DNA from: Neofusicoccum parvum
Taxonomy: Eukaryota; Ascomycota; Dothideomycetes; Botryosphaeriales; Botryosphaeriaceae
DNA length: 64,000 nucleotides
Direction of reading: 5' to 3'
Assembly (NCBI GenBank): GCA_020912385.1
Contig: CP087220.1
Coordinates: 558,001-622,000, forward strand
Shown: positions 11,801 through 23,298 of the stretch, one piece after another
Numbering within the stretch: position 1 is the first letter of the stretch
How the letters are laid out: every line of letters begins with the position of its first letter
Program-made: the position numbers and the translations under genes
Notes under the pieces: model-generated
The model's input: only the letters and a program-made list of their open reading frames with translations
What the model was told of the DNA's origin: nothing
Databases searched by the model: none

Positions 11801-12245
11801 GTGGAGACGTTCGGAGAGTCGCTAGCGAGGGGTCTCGACTAGAAGGGCCGTCGAGGCTCAAGAGGAGGGTGCGGGATATATAGTCCCTTCCTTCCTTCCT
11901 TCGCCCCGTCACCCTGCACTGCCTCATGAGCAGCACGCTGGTCTGCCTTCTTTTAACCCCCCATCCCTCAGTGGCAAGGCAAAGGCGTCCGATGCCCCAT
12001 TGAAGAAGCAAGAAACCCCTGCCTTCATCTCTTCCCGCCCTTCCCATACGGCGCCTATACTCAGAGCCAGGCTCAGGTCCGCCTCACCTGGTCCCTGAAT
12101 CCTTCACCGCACCCTCTTCACCGGTGCCGTGCCCCGATTCCGCCCTGTTTTTCTCTCTTATCTCCCTTCTCGGTTGCCTTCTCTCGTCATCTCAGTCCAG
12201 GGTTGATCCCCAGCGTCAACCCTCTCGCCAAGCAAACCGGCAACC
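8848..12245. other. 3.4-kb stretch without a recognised gene
   Basis: Long Arg/Ser/Pro-rich frames (the largest at 9747-10934) look like GC-driven noise: no domains, no hydrophobic core pattern and no codon coherence with neighbours. The stretch contains a short (CG)n run at about 9827-9841, a T/G-rich patch at 10707-10730, and a TATA-like element plus CCTT repeats near 11877-11902 that probably belong to the promoter of the next gene. It could hold an unrecognised non-coding transcript. Confidence 0.4.
11877..11902 (+). promoter_or_regulatory. TATA-like element followed by CCTT microsatellite
   Basis: TATATAG at 11877-11883 is followed at once by a (CCTT)n pyrimidine tract to 11902. The pair lies about 350 bp upstream of the ATG at 12246. 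A TATA box followed by a pyrimidine-rich initiator tract is a common fungal promoter layout, implying a 5' UTR of roughly 300 nt. Inference from position and motif only. Confidence 0.35.
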
Positions 12246-14642
12246 ATGGCCGCCCTCTTCGGCGAAGGCGGCATCCCGCCCCCACCCCCACCCCCACCTG
12301 CCCCAACCATGCCCGGCGGCGGCCTCGGCGCCCGCAACCCTCCCATGGGCGGCGGCGGCGGTGGTGGTGGCCTCGGGCTAGGCGCAGGCGGAGCGGGCGC
12401 GATGGGCAACGCAGGCCGCGCAGGAGGCATGGGCGCAGCAGCAGGCGGAGCAGCAGCAGCAGCAGGAGGAGGAGGAGTAGGAGGAGGCATGGCGCGTCCC
12501 CCCGGCGGCGGTGGCGGTGCTCCCGCACCCGGGCTGAGCACCTCGAACGCGGCGGGCGCCAACTCGCACCGCCCGCTCGCGCACCACCTGGGCAACGCGG
12601 CCGGGCCGGTGCCGCGCAGCTTCCGCGGCTGGGCGTTCCGCAAGATCTACGAGCCCGGCGTCGACGCGTCGTGGGCGCGCTGCCGCAAGACGGCGCTGCC
12701 GTACGCGCCCGAGGAGCTGCAGCGGATGGTGCTGCGGAACGCCGGGGGCGCGGGCGTGGGCAGGCGCGGGTCGTCCAAGGGCGGTGGTGGCGTGAGCGAG
12801 CAGTACAATGCGTTGAGGTCGGCGCATCAGAGGGCGTTGGTGGACGGGCTGTTGGAGTGGGTGGTCGGGGAGGAGCGGAATCCGGGGGCGGAGTGGAGCC
12901 TGGCGTGCATCGAGCAGGACGTGCATGATTTTGTGAGGAAGGGTCAGGGCCGCAGGCGGGAGGTGAGGGAAATGCGGGTGATTTTGAAGAGGAGCCCCAG
13001 GAGGGGGATGGAGGCTGCGGGTGGTGGGAGGAGTGATGGGTTGCCTGGGGAGGTCATCGATTTCGATAACCCCCGGGTGGACCGTCATGTTGGAACCCAG
13101 CCGCTGCATGGTATGGGCGGCGGTGGTGCTGGAAGCGGAGCAGCAGGAGGGATGTTTGGGGGAGGTGGTGGAATGGCGGGGATGGGGGCTCATGGTGGAC
13201 CACAGGGTGGTGGTGGTGCACGCATGAATCCCGCCGGAGCAGGTATGAGTATGAACCCCGGAGGAAATGCCATGGGAGGCGGCATGAACCCAGGAGGAGG
13301 AGGACATGCTATGGGAGGCGGCATGAATGCGGCAGGAGGCCATGGAGGAGGTGGCCTTGGCATGGGAGGCGGTATGAACATGAACCCGCAACAGCAACAG
13401 CAACGTCCAGCTGGCGGTCACGGCATGGGACCAGGTATGCCTCCGCCCCCTCCCCCGCCTGTGGGCCACCACGGTGGTGGAGGATTTGGCATGCCACCTC
13501 CACCACCCCCTCCGGTCAACGGTCAATTTGGAGCTGGAGCCCGTCCACCATCGCGTGGTGCTGGCGGCCCCATGGGCGCTGGTGGTTTCGGCGATGGCCA
13601 CGGAGGCAACATGGCTGGTCCGGGCGGCAAAGGAGGAAAGGTCCAGAAACAGCCAAAGCAACCGCCAGTCCAGGTCGTGAACGTGGACGACTTCGTCGGC
13701 ATTGAAGAGGACTTTGACGACTCGGACCCTATCTTCAAGCCACAGAAGGGCATGAAGAAGCAGAAAGACTACCCGATCCCGCCTCCTCCTCTGGCACAAG
13801 CGGGACTGGGCAAGGAGCCCAAGGCAGGGAAACAGCCCAAAGCAGGCGACCACGAGCTCCCCCGTCAGCCCTCAATCCACAACATCAACATCATCAACCC
13901 GCCCAACAAAGGGGCCCGCGACAAGAAAGCCAGCCGCCCTCACCGCCGCCACGACCGCTACTACAGCAGCAGCAGCGACGACGAACTGCGCTACACGCCA
14001 CGCCCCAGCAGCGATGAGGACGACGAGTGGTATAACACCCCGTCGTCCTCCATCTCCTCCGGCTCGCCTCCACCGCACTTCTACGGCTACCAGCGCCGCA
14101 GCCGGAGCAAGAGCAAGCAACGCCGCTTCCCCCCGGTCCGCGCCCACCGCGAGCACCGCAAGCCGTCGCCGCAGGCCCCGCCCCCGCGCGGCATCCTGCG
14201 CGGGCCCCACCAGTACCCGCTGCTGCGCGACACAGACGACGAGTACTACCCGGACGGCGGCTACGACGTCATGGACGTGCCGCGCGGCTTCAGCGCGCGC
14301 GACGCGGAGCGGCAGTTCCACGCCCTGCGCGGGGCGCGAGGGGTGCGCGAAGATCGCGAGTACCTGGCGTACACGCACAGCCCGCCGCGCCGGGCGCTGT
14401 ACGAGCGGTCGCGGTCGAGGGGCAGGGCGGTGCCGCCGGCGGCGCCGGAGTTCCCGGACGCGTACGATACGCCGTGGCGGCGGGCGGCGGGCTACACGGC
14501 GAGGAGCAGAGAGGACGAGCTGTACGAGCGCGAGAGGGAGGCGCTGGCGGAGCTGGACATGATTGCGAGGGAGCAGAAGCTGAACACTCTGGAGGCGACG
14601 ATGGAGGGGTTCAGGGGTGGCGGCAGGCGGAGGAGGAGGTGA
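12246..14642 (+). CDS. low-complexity Gly/Met/Pro-rich protein with basic RS/SR tail, function unknown
   Basis: Predicted 798 aa in one uninterrupted frame. It opens with MAALFGEGGIPPPPPPPPAP and a Gly/Ala tract. A better-conserved-looking block follows (about 120-255), containing RSFRGWAFRKIYEPG and an apparently helical segment. Residues 290-480 are a long GGGM/NPGG repeat area interrupted by a short poly-Gln and two polyproline runs (PPPPPPP). After that come an acidic patch (VDDFVGIEEDFDDSDPIF), an Arg/Ser-rich segment (YYSSSSDDELRY, RRSRSKSKQRR) and a charged coiled-coil-like C-terminus ending RRRR. This composition resembles actin-regulator polyproline proteins or RNA-associated condensate proteins, but I recognise no domain and assign no function. 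Large opposite-strand frames here are shadows of the repeats. Confidence 0.8.
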   Translation: MAALFGEGGIPPPPPPPPAPTMPGGGLGARNPPMGGGGGGGGLGLGAGGAGAMGNAGRAGGMGAAAGGAAAAAGGGGVGGGMARPPGGGGGAPAPGLSTSNAAGANSHRPLAHHLGNAAGPVPRSFRGWAFRKIYEPGVDASWARCRKTALPYAPEELQRMVLRNAGGAGVGRRGSSKGGGGVSEQYNALRSAHQRALVDGLLEWVVGEERNPGAEWSLACIEQDVHDFVRKGQGRRREVREMRVILKRSPRRGMEAAGGGRSDGLPGEVIDFDNPRVDRHVGTQPLHGMGGGGAGSGAAGGMFGGGGGMAGMGAHGGPQGGGGARMNPAGAGMSMNPGGNAMGGGMNPGGGGHAMGGGMNAAGGHGGGGLGMGGGMNMNPQQQQQRPAGGHGMGPGMPPPPPPPVGHHGGGGFGMPPPPPPPVNGQFGAGARPPSRGAGGPMGAGGFGDGHGGNMAGPGGKGGKVQKQPKQPPVQVVNVDDFVGIEEDFDDSDPIFKPQKGMKKQKDYPIPPPPLAQAGLGKEPKAGKQPKAGDHELPRQPSIHNINIINPPNKGARDKKASRPHRRHDRYYSSSSDDELRYTPRPSSDEDDEWYNTPSSSISSGSPPPHFYGYQRRSRSKSKQRRFPPVRAHREHRKPSPQAPPPRGILRGPHQYPLLRDTDDEYYPDGGYDVMDVPRGFSARDAERQFHALRGARGVREDREYLAYTHSPPRRALYERSRSRGRAVPPAAPEFPDAYDTPWRRAAGYTARSREDELYEREREALAELDMIAREQKLNTLEATMEGFRGGGRRRRR

Positions 14643-15369
14643 GCAAGGTGAAGAAAGCGGACGCCAGATCGAGACTGAAGTGCAGAGACGGAAACGGTCT
14701 TGTTCTTTCTCCTTCGGGACGCGATTCCACTGTCTCCTTGTAGTATTAGAGTGACACCCGAGCGTATGCAGAAATAACACTGTTCTTTGTCTGCGCCGGC
14801 TCGCAGCAGGTGAGGGTGACGATGCAGCGACGGGGTTCTTGCACGGCATATATCTGCTGGCACGCGCAAAAGGATCCGGACTGCCGGACAGCGATCCATA
14901 GGGTCTGTGCCAGCTCATGCATACATCGTGAGCTAGCGGGCGGGCCGGGGGGTGCGTTTGAGGCTGCAGGGCCGGCCCAAAGCGGCAACGGGAGCAGCGA
15001 ATGGACGGCGCGAGCCGACAGCGCGACAGGCGCGAGCGCGGGCGGCGCAGCGGACTGCCGAGGGAACTGAGTTTCGGCGAGCAGTGCGATGAGCTGTTCG
15101 GAACGGAGTGGTGTCGCGCTCCTAAAAGGCCCGACGGGCAGCGTGAGGTGGGCAATAGGCGTCTCGGGCTGCCCCTCCTGTGCCCCGCCATGACGCCAAA
15201 CGCCGTGTCCCCAGCTGATCTCACATCATAACAAAACCACCACCACAGTACCGCCCTCGCCCGCCCCATCTCCCTCCTGCACTTAAATCTCCGTCCAGGC
15301 CTTGCCTCTACACTGCAGCCAATACCCCCGCCGCCTCTCCCGCAGAACAGGACCGCCACAACCGCCATC
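14643..15369. promoter_or_regulatory. intergenic region upstream of TPI
   Basis: This 727-bp region holds the 3' flank of the low-complexity gene and the TPI promoter. The last ~130 bases before 15370 are C-rich with CCACC and CCGCC blocks, typical of strongly expressed fungal glycolytic genes. No gene is seen. Confidence 0.5.
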
Positions 15370-16445
<1,076 letters not shown>

Positions 16446-16488
16446 TGAACGGAGATGAGCATCAGCCTCAACGACAGCCATAAATACC

Positions 16489-16494
16489 AATAAA
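16489..16494 (+). terminator. polyadenylation signal of TPI1
   Basis: A perfect AATAAA hexamer lies 72 nt downstream of the TPI stop and about 190 nt before the convergent mL43 gene ends. Confidence 0.5.
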
Positions 16495-16682
16495 GCTCTG
16501 TGTCAAATGATAATTCGTCTTTGTTTTGTGACAAGCAGCCAATGCTCTTTTGACTGACACGCCATGATCCGTGAACATACGTATATGTACAAGCCATAAT
16601 CCCAATTGATGCGCCACCCATGCCGTTGTACAAAATCATCTTTGAAGCTCCCCCACCCGTCTCTCCTGTTCGCAGCAGCTCC

Positions 16683-17203
16683 CTATATTTGATACCTGGC
16701 GCCGTGGAACGGACTCCAGATGCCTCTGACGCTCTCGTTCAAACTCTTGACGGGCTTGTTGATGGTGCGGCGGTTGCGCTCGCCCGAGGCGTCACGCAGC
16801 AGCTCCGCCTTCTGGAGAATTTGCTCCTGTTCGAGGTTGCGGACGCAGACGGCCTTGGTGCGGCCATTGATGTAGTGGCCCTTGATGACGGGGTGCTTGC
16901 GCGGGCGAGGCGACACGGTGATCTCGACCTGCGGGTTGGCTTTGGCGAAGCGCGGCAGCGTGTTCTCGAGGAACGACTTCATGCCCCTGGACGAGCCCGC
17001 CCAGTCGCAGTAGTGGAAATCAAGACGCTTGCATTGGAGGATGAAGGAGCCGACGCCGTTCTGGTGGCAGCGTGATGTTAGTTGGGGAGGTCGTGAGGGC
17101 GATGGAGCGGAAGAGCATGTGCGCTTCCACCTCCAGCGCTCTAATGCAGTGTGGAAGCACATACCTGGCTCTTAGCCACGGTCTTCAGCGCAGCGAGAGG
17201 CAT
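16683..17203 (-). CDS. MRPL51: mitochondrial large-subunit ribosomal protein mL43 (L51/S25/CI-B8 domain)
   Basis: Predicted 138 aa from two exons, 17203-17165 and 17060-16683, with a 104-nt intron after MPLAALKTVAKSQ. It is a structural component of the mitoribosome large subunit. The thioredoxin-like L51/S25 domain (about 14-110) shows QCKRLDFHYCDWAGSSRGM, the conserved FAKANPQVEI strand and HPVIKGHYING. The tail NESVRGIWSPFHG is typical of fungal MRPL51. The gene is divergent from U1-70K, with 262 bp between start codons. Confidence 0.94.
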
Positions 17204-17465
17204 GGTGGGCGGCGTGGGCGGGGGGATGCTATGCGGCGTGATGTTGCTGCTGGTGTTTTCGGGCGCGGCGGCGGCTTTCTGCCACGCTCCACCGCCCAAA
17301 GCTCGCGCGTCCTGCTGCTTCGTCGTCTGCCTGTCGCGCCGGCAGTCACAATCCAACACGCACCGCCATCGTCCACACACCCTCACCGCGTTCCGCACAG
17401 CGTTGGTGACCTCAAGGGCTCTGCCCGACTTCATCCACCATCAACTCCCAGCGAACGCAGCAACA

Positions 17466-18804
17466 ATGACGGACAAGCTGCCGCCCAACCTCCTGGCGCT
17501 CTTTGCGCCGCGCCCTGCGCTTCGCTACCTTCCACCCTCCGACCATGCGCCCGAGCAGCGCAAGACCATGCAGGTCGAGGGCGTAGGCGGTTATCTGCAG
17601 GCGCTCAAGGAATACGACGACGACTATGTCCCAACCGAAAGCTGGCTCCAGCGCAAGGACAGGCTCAAGCAAGAGAAGAAGGAGAAGCTCGAGAAGACTC
17701 TCACCGAGGGCGTCGCCAACTGTTCGCTCCACCTGCGCTTGCCCTTTGGCCATGTTTGCTGATTACACACTCTACAGTCAAGCCCGTCGACGACCCCAAC
17801 GTGCGCGGCGACCCGTTCAGGACCCTGTTCGTCGGCCGCTTATCCTACGAGACTGAGGTCAAGGATCTTGAGCGGGAGTTCGGACGTTTTGGCCCCATTG
17901 AGAGGGTATGCTCTCCCCAATTAGCCCTTGGCTGTCCAAGCCATTGACAGTTGCTGCAGATTCGCCTTGTCCAAGACACGACCCAGCCTGAGAATGCGCC
18001 TGCCAAGAAGAAGTACCGCGGCTACGGGTTCATCGTGTATGAGCGTGAGAAGGATATGAAGGGTAAATGAACCTCGATGCGTACCCCCACCGCATCTCAA
18101 AGGTAAAAATAGTTCCTAGGACTGACAACGTGACCATTTGGTCGTCTCATCATACAGCTGCCTACAAGGAGACCGATGGAATCCGCATCAAGGACCGCCG
18201 CGTTCTGGTCGATGTCGAGCGTGGCCGCACCGTGTCTGGCTGGCGCCCGCGCCGCCTTGGAGGGGGACTCGGAGGACGTGGATACACCAAGGCGCTGCCC
18301 GCACGCCCCTCTGGGCCTGGTGGATTTGGCGCTCCCGCGGGCCCCGGCGGCTTCAGAGGTGGAATGGGCGGAGGTTTTCGCGGTGGCCGTGGGGGTTTCC
18401 GTGGAGGCTTCGGCGGCGGTGACCGTGGTGGATATCGCGGCGGTGGTGGCTATGGTGGCGATCGCAGGTCGGGTATCGGATACCAGTCGAACGGGTGGGG
18501 TGGTCAAGCTCCTCCGGAGGGAGCGCCAGCTGGACCTCGCGGCGGAGGCAGGTCTGGAGGCCATGGTGGGTATGGCGGCCGCGACGGTCCAAGTGGAGGT
18601 GGTCACGGCGGCAGCCGCTATGGCGACAGGTACGGCGACAGGGATCGCGGTGCCAGCGGCAGCAACCGTGAGCCCGTTGGCTCGAAGCGCGAGTACCGCG
18701 ACCGCGATCGTGAGGGTGGGTATGGCCGCGACGACTACTCCTCCCGCAAGCGCGGCTACGACGGCGACAGCTACGAAGACTCCAGGAGCAAGCGCAGGTA
18801 CTGA
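17466..18804 (+). CDS. SNP1: U1 snRNP 70 kDa protein (U1-70K)
   Basis: Predicted 377 aa from four exons: 17466-17721, 17778-17905, 17960-18062 and 18158-18804. It binds stem-loop I of U1 snRNA and helps select 5' splice sites in the nucleus. The N-terminal U1snRNP70 region ([17 protein letters not shown], then a Lys/Glu-rich helix) leads into one RRM at about 101-180, with RNP2 TLFVGRLSY and RNP1 YRGYGFIVY. The rest is an Arg/Gly-rich tail ending in RSKRRY. The first intron has a weak donor (GTTCGC). No better GT gives the phase needed to join EGVAN to [14 protein letters not shown], the expected family sequence. Confidence 0.95.
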
Positions 18805-19911
18805 GTGCGGCCTCATGTCCGTCCCAGCTCAGCCGCGCGACGATTGGGTTTGTGCGAAAAGGTTACCTTTCTCTTCGAGTTTTGCCGCCTCCACCCAACC
18901 CACACCCCTTCATCAACAAGGGTAAGGCACGTTCATGAGGTCTTATTTTCATCTGCGTCGAAAGCAGCCACCCCACGGATCTTACTCAGTCATCGTACAT
19001 TCCATCAGTCAGGGTAAGGCGTCACAAGGTATCCCTACGTCTGAACCACCACACAGCAGCGCATTGCTCTTCGCTGCCAGGATACCCATCGGTTATGCCA
19101 AAAACGAAACGGAACACAAAAAGGGACCCGCTTGCTATGGAGCCCTGCTCTCCTTGGGTAATTCTGCTGGATAATTTCGCCGCCAGCTCTCAAGCGCTGT
19201 GTTGGCCATGCATGCTCTTTTCAACTCTTCTTCGGCTGTCTTAGTAGCATTCCATCATCAGCTTCGGAGTTTCCCAACTTCCTGGGTGAGGTTTCAACCA
19301 TTTCTCCGGTCCGGATTCACGCTCAAAAACGGTTATCGTGGTCTCTTTTTTTTTTCCTGCAAGTCTGCTTCTCTCTTTTTCTTTACGATCAGCGGTAGGT
19401 ATGATGCCGTTATGGCCGTCTGCCTGGCTGTGGTAGGTAGTCAGTCGGTACGGTAGTCTTACACAGGAAGTGCGACAGGTGCTGGGGCAGAGCAGAAAGC
19501 AAGGTAAGATCTCCAAAGTAAGTAAGTATACATCTAGTAGGCTTTTACTCTAGATGTGTCACTCTTGCTACGACGATCTTGCCCTGTGTGGTTTGCCCTA
19601 ATCTTCGAATCTCTCTGGGAATCTTGCTTTGTGTTGGTACGATTTGCGTGATCCCTGGCTGCTGCTCCTTGTCGACAGTGGATGTGCTCGTCGCTAAGAG
19701 CTTCTTGAGTCGCTTCTTGCTTACGACTGGACTGTGCGAAAAGCGTGTAGAGTAGTTGCTTTGCTTACTGGTTACATAGTCGGCACGAATGATATCACAG
19801 CTTTCTTCTTTTTTACGGTTCAAATTGGTGGTCCAGAGCGAGGTCTGGCCAGTCAAACTCTCCCGGGAAACCTATCCTCACCACCGCTTCATGCCCTCCC
19901 GTCCCCTGCTC
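18805..19911. other. 1.1-kb convergent intergenic region
   Basis: The 3' flanks of U1-70K (forward) and the NCS1 permease (reverse) meet here. T-rich runs occur near 19350-19380. A perfect 8-bp inverted repeat (ACATCTAG ... CTAGATGT) lies at about 19529-19556. No coding frame is convincing. Confidence 0.5.
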
Positions 19912-22013
19912 CTACAACCCATCCACCCCCTTCACCGCGACCCGTCCTCCCTTCCCATCCTCCCCTCCGCCACCTCGCCCAACCACACGCTCCTCGCCCT
20001 CCCCACCCACACCAACCTCATCAACAGCCTCAGCTCCCTCTTCTCCATCCCACCTCTCCCGATACGCCCGCATCAGCACCCCAGCCGGCGGCGCGCCCGC
20101 CACCCACTCGGCCACGGCGCGCGCCGGGAACGCCGCGTGCAGGGCCGCGTACACGGCGGCGGCGATGCAGAAGCCGGACAGGAAGCAGAGGTAGTACAGG
20201 CGGGTCAGGCCGACGGGCACGGCCACGGACGCGTCCAGCGAGGCGACGAAGCCGGGCAGCGAGGGCGCGGTGCCGGCGGCCCAGGCGGCGGCGGCGCGCC
20301 AGTTGACGCCGCGGGCGTACCAGTAGACGCTGCGGTCGGGGCGGTAGAGTTCCTCGACCTTGAGCTTCTGGCGGTTGACGAGCAGGTACGAGGCGATCAT
20401 GCAGCCGGTCATGGGGCCGAGGAAGACGGCGTAGGCGGAGAGGACGGAGAGGAAGGTGGTGGCGGTGTTGACGAGGAGCCAGGGGTTGGTGGCGATGGAG
20501 AGGGCGGCGGTGAGGTAGGCGCCGCGGCGGATGTTGATGTAGGTGGGGAAAGTGGCGGCGAAGTCGAAGCCTGTTTGCCAGCCGGTCAGCGGGAGAACAC
20601 GTACGTACACGCAGAACCAAGGGGACCGGCTCCGTCACCCACTCACCTCCGCTCAACGCGTTCCCGGGCACGTTCACCCCGACCTGGCTGACCACCAGCG
20701 CCGCCCCGCCGAAGAAGGCCGCCGCCCGGCTGCGGCCCCCGCCGCCCGCCACCACCGCCCCGAGCAGGTCGGGCAGGCTCCACAGCGCCTCCCCGCCGAA
20801 GCGCTGCTGCGTCGCCGCCGTCACCAGGATCCCCGCCACGCTGCACAGGATCGCGTACAGCGGGAAGCTCCACAGCTGGCCCAGGACCGCGTCGCGCGGC
20901 GCCCGCGCGAACCGCGCGTAGTCGTTCTGGTTCAGGATGCCGGCCGCGATGCTGCCGATGGTGCTGATGACGCCGTAGCACACGAGCCAGCCGAGCGACG
21001 TCTCGGTGCCCGGGGAGGGAGAGGAGGAAAAGGTGTCGCCGAAGCCGGCCGGGCCCATGGTGGCGAGGGCCCAGATGAGGAGGACGAGGAAGAAGACGAG
21101 GATGATGGTGGCGGAGGCGTGGAAGAAGCGGGTGAGGTTGTGCGGGCGGATGTAGAGGACGGGCAGGGAGAGGAGCATGAAGAGGATGTAGGCGAGGAAG
21201 TGCGCGGTCGTGGTGCCGGTGCTGGAGGGGAGCGTGTTGGGGATGTGGGATTCGAGGGAGGGGGACAGGGCGAGGAGGCAGACGTAGAGGCATTCGCCGC
21301 CGATCCAGGATTGGAAGCCGTACCTAGGTGGTTGTTAGTGGGTTTTACTGGAGGTCTGCGGAGGCGGGAGGAGAGAGTTACCAAACTGCGATGCTTGTTA
21401 GCCGCTGGGGTTTTGGGGTGGTGGGAGAGGCAGGACTTACCGATTGATAGAAGAATTCGATTCAGAATCACAAACTGGCTTCCGTATAGTCCCCACACAT
21501 ATCTGTTTACGACGGGGAAGCCAACTGTAGTGCTGTTAACTGAGGGGTTTTCCGATGAAGAGGTGGTTGCTCACGGTTGTAGTACGCTCCTGGCAACGAG
21601 TTCAGGATCACAAACACCGTAGCCAGCAAATTCCCAACTACGATCGCAATTATAGCTTGCCACCAATTGAGTCCTAATGCGATCAACGAGCTCCCCGTCA
21701 TGTAGGTGGAGATGTTTGCATTGATCAAGATCCCTACAAAATTGAAGTTCAGTATTGCCGTCCAAAAACATCCTCTTCCCGCCACTTCGCACTCAGGTGA
21801 CCTGCAACATGAACCTCTCCTGGAAATTCCAGCCTCCATATTTGTGCAACTGGGAGAAGAGCGTAGGAAAGGACACTAACAGTAATTATGAAAATGCCAA
21901 AACCCCCATGTCCGTCTGCCTTTCTCGATGGGCTTGATATCGTAACTGTACCATCGATTCGGTACCGTGCCTCCATCGTGTGGCACCTCAAGTTTCTTCA
22001 ATAGGCGATCCAT
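19912..22013 (-). CDS. NCS1 family permease (uracil/allantoin/purine-cytosine type)
   Basis: Predicted 571 aa from six exons: 22013-21881, 21733-21575, 21524-21441, 21385-21382 (4 nt), 21323-20647 and 20570-19912. NCS1 permeases are plasma-membrane H+ or Na+ symporters for nucleobases, allantoin, nucleosides or related solutes. Family landmarks in order are NRWYSYDIKP before TM1, FWHFHNYWILINANISTYMTG, LGLNWWQAIIAIVVGN, FPVVNRYVWGLYGSQF, VWYGFQSWIGGE, LNQNDYARFAR and FPTYINIRRGAY. About 12 hydrophobic segments are visible. The tail after the last one is long, Gly/Glu/Val-rich and probably cytosolic. The 4-nt exon (TTTG) is needed to keep frame and to supply the conserved Val-Trp before YGFQSW. 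Specificity is uncertain. Confidence 0.9.
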
Positions 22014-22816
22014 TTCTACCCTTTCTTGCAATCCTTCCAGGGCAGTGGTCGATGCAGCCAGGGAAAAGGCGCCGGTCTTCCGGGTGGATAGCCAGCGCAG
22101 AGCGCAATCACGTCAGTGCGGATACAGGGCCTTGTACGTGAGCCAAGAGGATATGTATGGCGTGGGGTAGCACACGCATTTAAAGGCGTTGGTCTTCGCA
22201 GATCAGTCGGCGTTTAGCGACATGCAAGAGTGGGCGTGGAAGACGCTTATCAGCTGCCGGCCAGGGGAGGTTGTACAGCCGAGAGCTAACACTCCAGATG
22301 GGAACGCGCAAGTTAATCCATGTCCAACGACGGACCATCTGCACCAATAGGGCCTCAATCTTCACGCTTCGGCGACATTGTAACTTTTGATGAAGATCAA
22401 TTATTGCCAGGTTCGCACCAGGGTTCTTCAACATTTTGTGAGAACAAAATGAATATCAAACACTTGCTCTGTCTTTGTGAGCATTTCAGCAGTCCTAAGC
22501 TCATTAGAATGAATAGAATCATTGGCGGAGTAATGGAGATAAAGAGCTTGATTGTTTTATGTGAATTATGAAGGAAACGGATTGCCGTACACCGCTGTTT
22601 ATCACGCTCTACCACAGTCCGCGAACATGATTCTTGCCGTTCAACAAGTCATTCCAAGCCCGATGAACACATCCCTGTCTTCTGCTCTCCCTCGAGAAGT
22701 TTGAAGCTCATGAGCATGTCGTCATGAATACGGCGGAGGTGCCTATGATAAAGCGTTAATTCATGCACCTTGTCTCAACTACTTCGTCGTAAAGCCACCC
22801 GGGAGAAGAACCCACA
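22014..22816. other. non-coding stretch between permease start and small membrane gene
   Basis: This 803-bp region includes the reverse-strand permease promoter and the 3' flank of the reverse-strand 60-aa gene. It is AT-richer than its surroundings after 22380. Only short frames occur. Confidence 0.5.
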
Positions 22817-22999
22817 CTAGAGTTGCGTAAGGATGATCCACAGCCCGAAGAAAATGAGGAGTGGCAAGAACATCATACTGTCGGCTACGGTGGAAACTTG
22901 CGCGGACATGTTGTTGGCGATTATGCTGAAGAAATAGAACAGAGCCATGCCGAGGAGGCCCCAGGACACGATTGAGGCCACGGTATTGGATCGAGACAT
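22817..22999 (-). CDS. small two-helix membrane protein, unknown function
   Basis: Predicted 60 aa in a single exon starting MSRSNTVASIVSWG and ending GLWIILTQL. Two hydrophobic helices are visible (about 9-28 and 41-58) with a short polar loop (NNMSAQVSTVADS). This is the layout of small ER or mitochondrial membrane-complex subunits, but I cannot assign a family. The frame extends upstream to 23212, but that part is His/Thr/Pro-rich without protein character, so the Met at 22999 is preferred. A short real gene is likelier than chance given the two well-formed helices, though it needs transcript support. Confidence 0.55.
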   Translation of the reverse strand: MSRSNTVASIVSWGLLGMALFYFFSIIANNMSAQVSTVADSMMFLPLLIFFGLWIILTQL

Positions 23000-23298
23000 T
23001 CTGAGATTGTTGTGTGTTGTTACGTGGTTGGTTTGTGTTGGGGTAAGTGGAGCGTGAAGTATGAGGTTGAAGTGTACAGAACTTTGTATTGGTGCCGGGG
23101 ATTGATATCGTGATGGCTCAGGATCTCTGCACGACGTGGGGATATTTAACCACTTCGCGATAGTGTGAGCAAGCGGTAGTGAGATAGTTCTTTGTTGTCT
23201 GGGACAGACCATAGTGCTGTTGTCTCAAATTCATGTGGGCAGGCTTAGGGAACGGGATACGGAATAAAGAGACAGTTTCATTGTGTCTTGATTATTGA

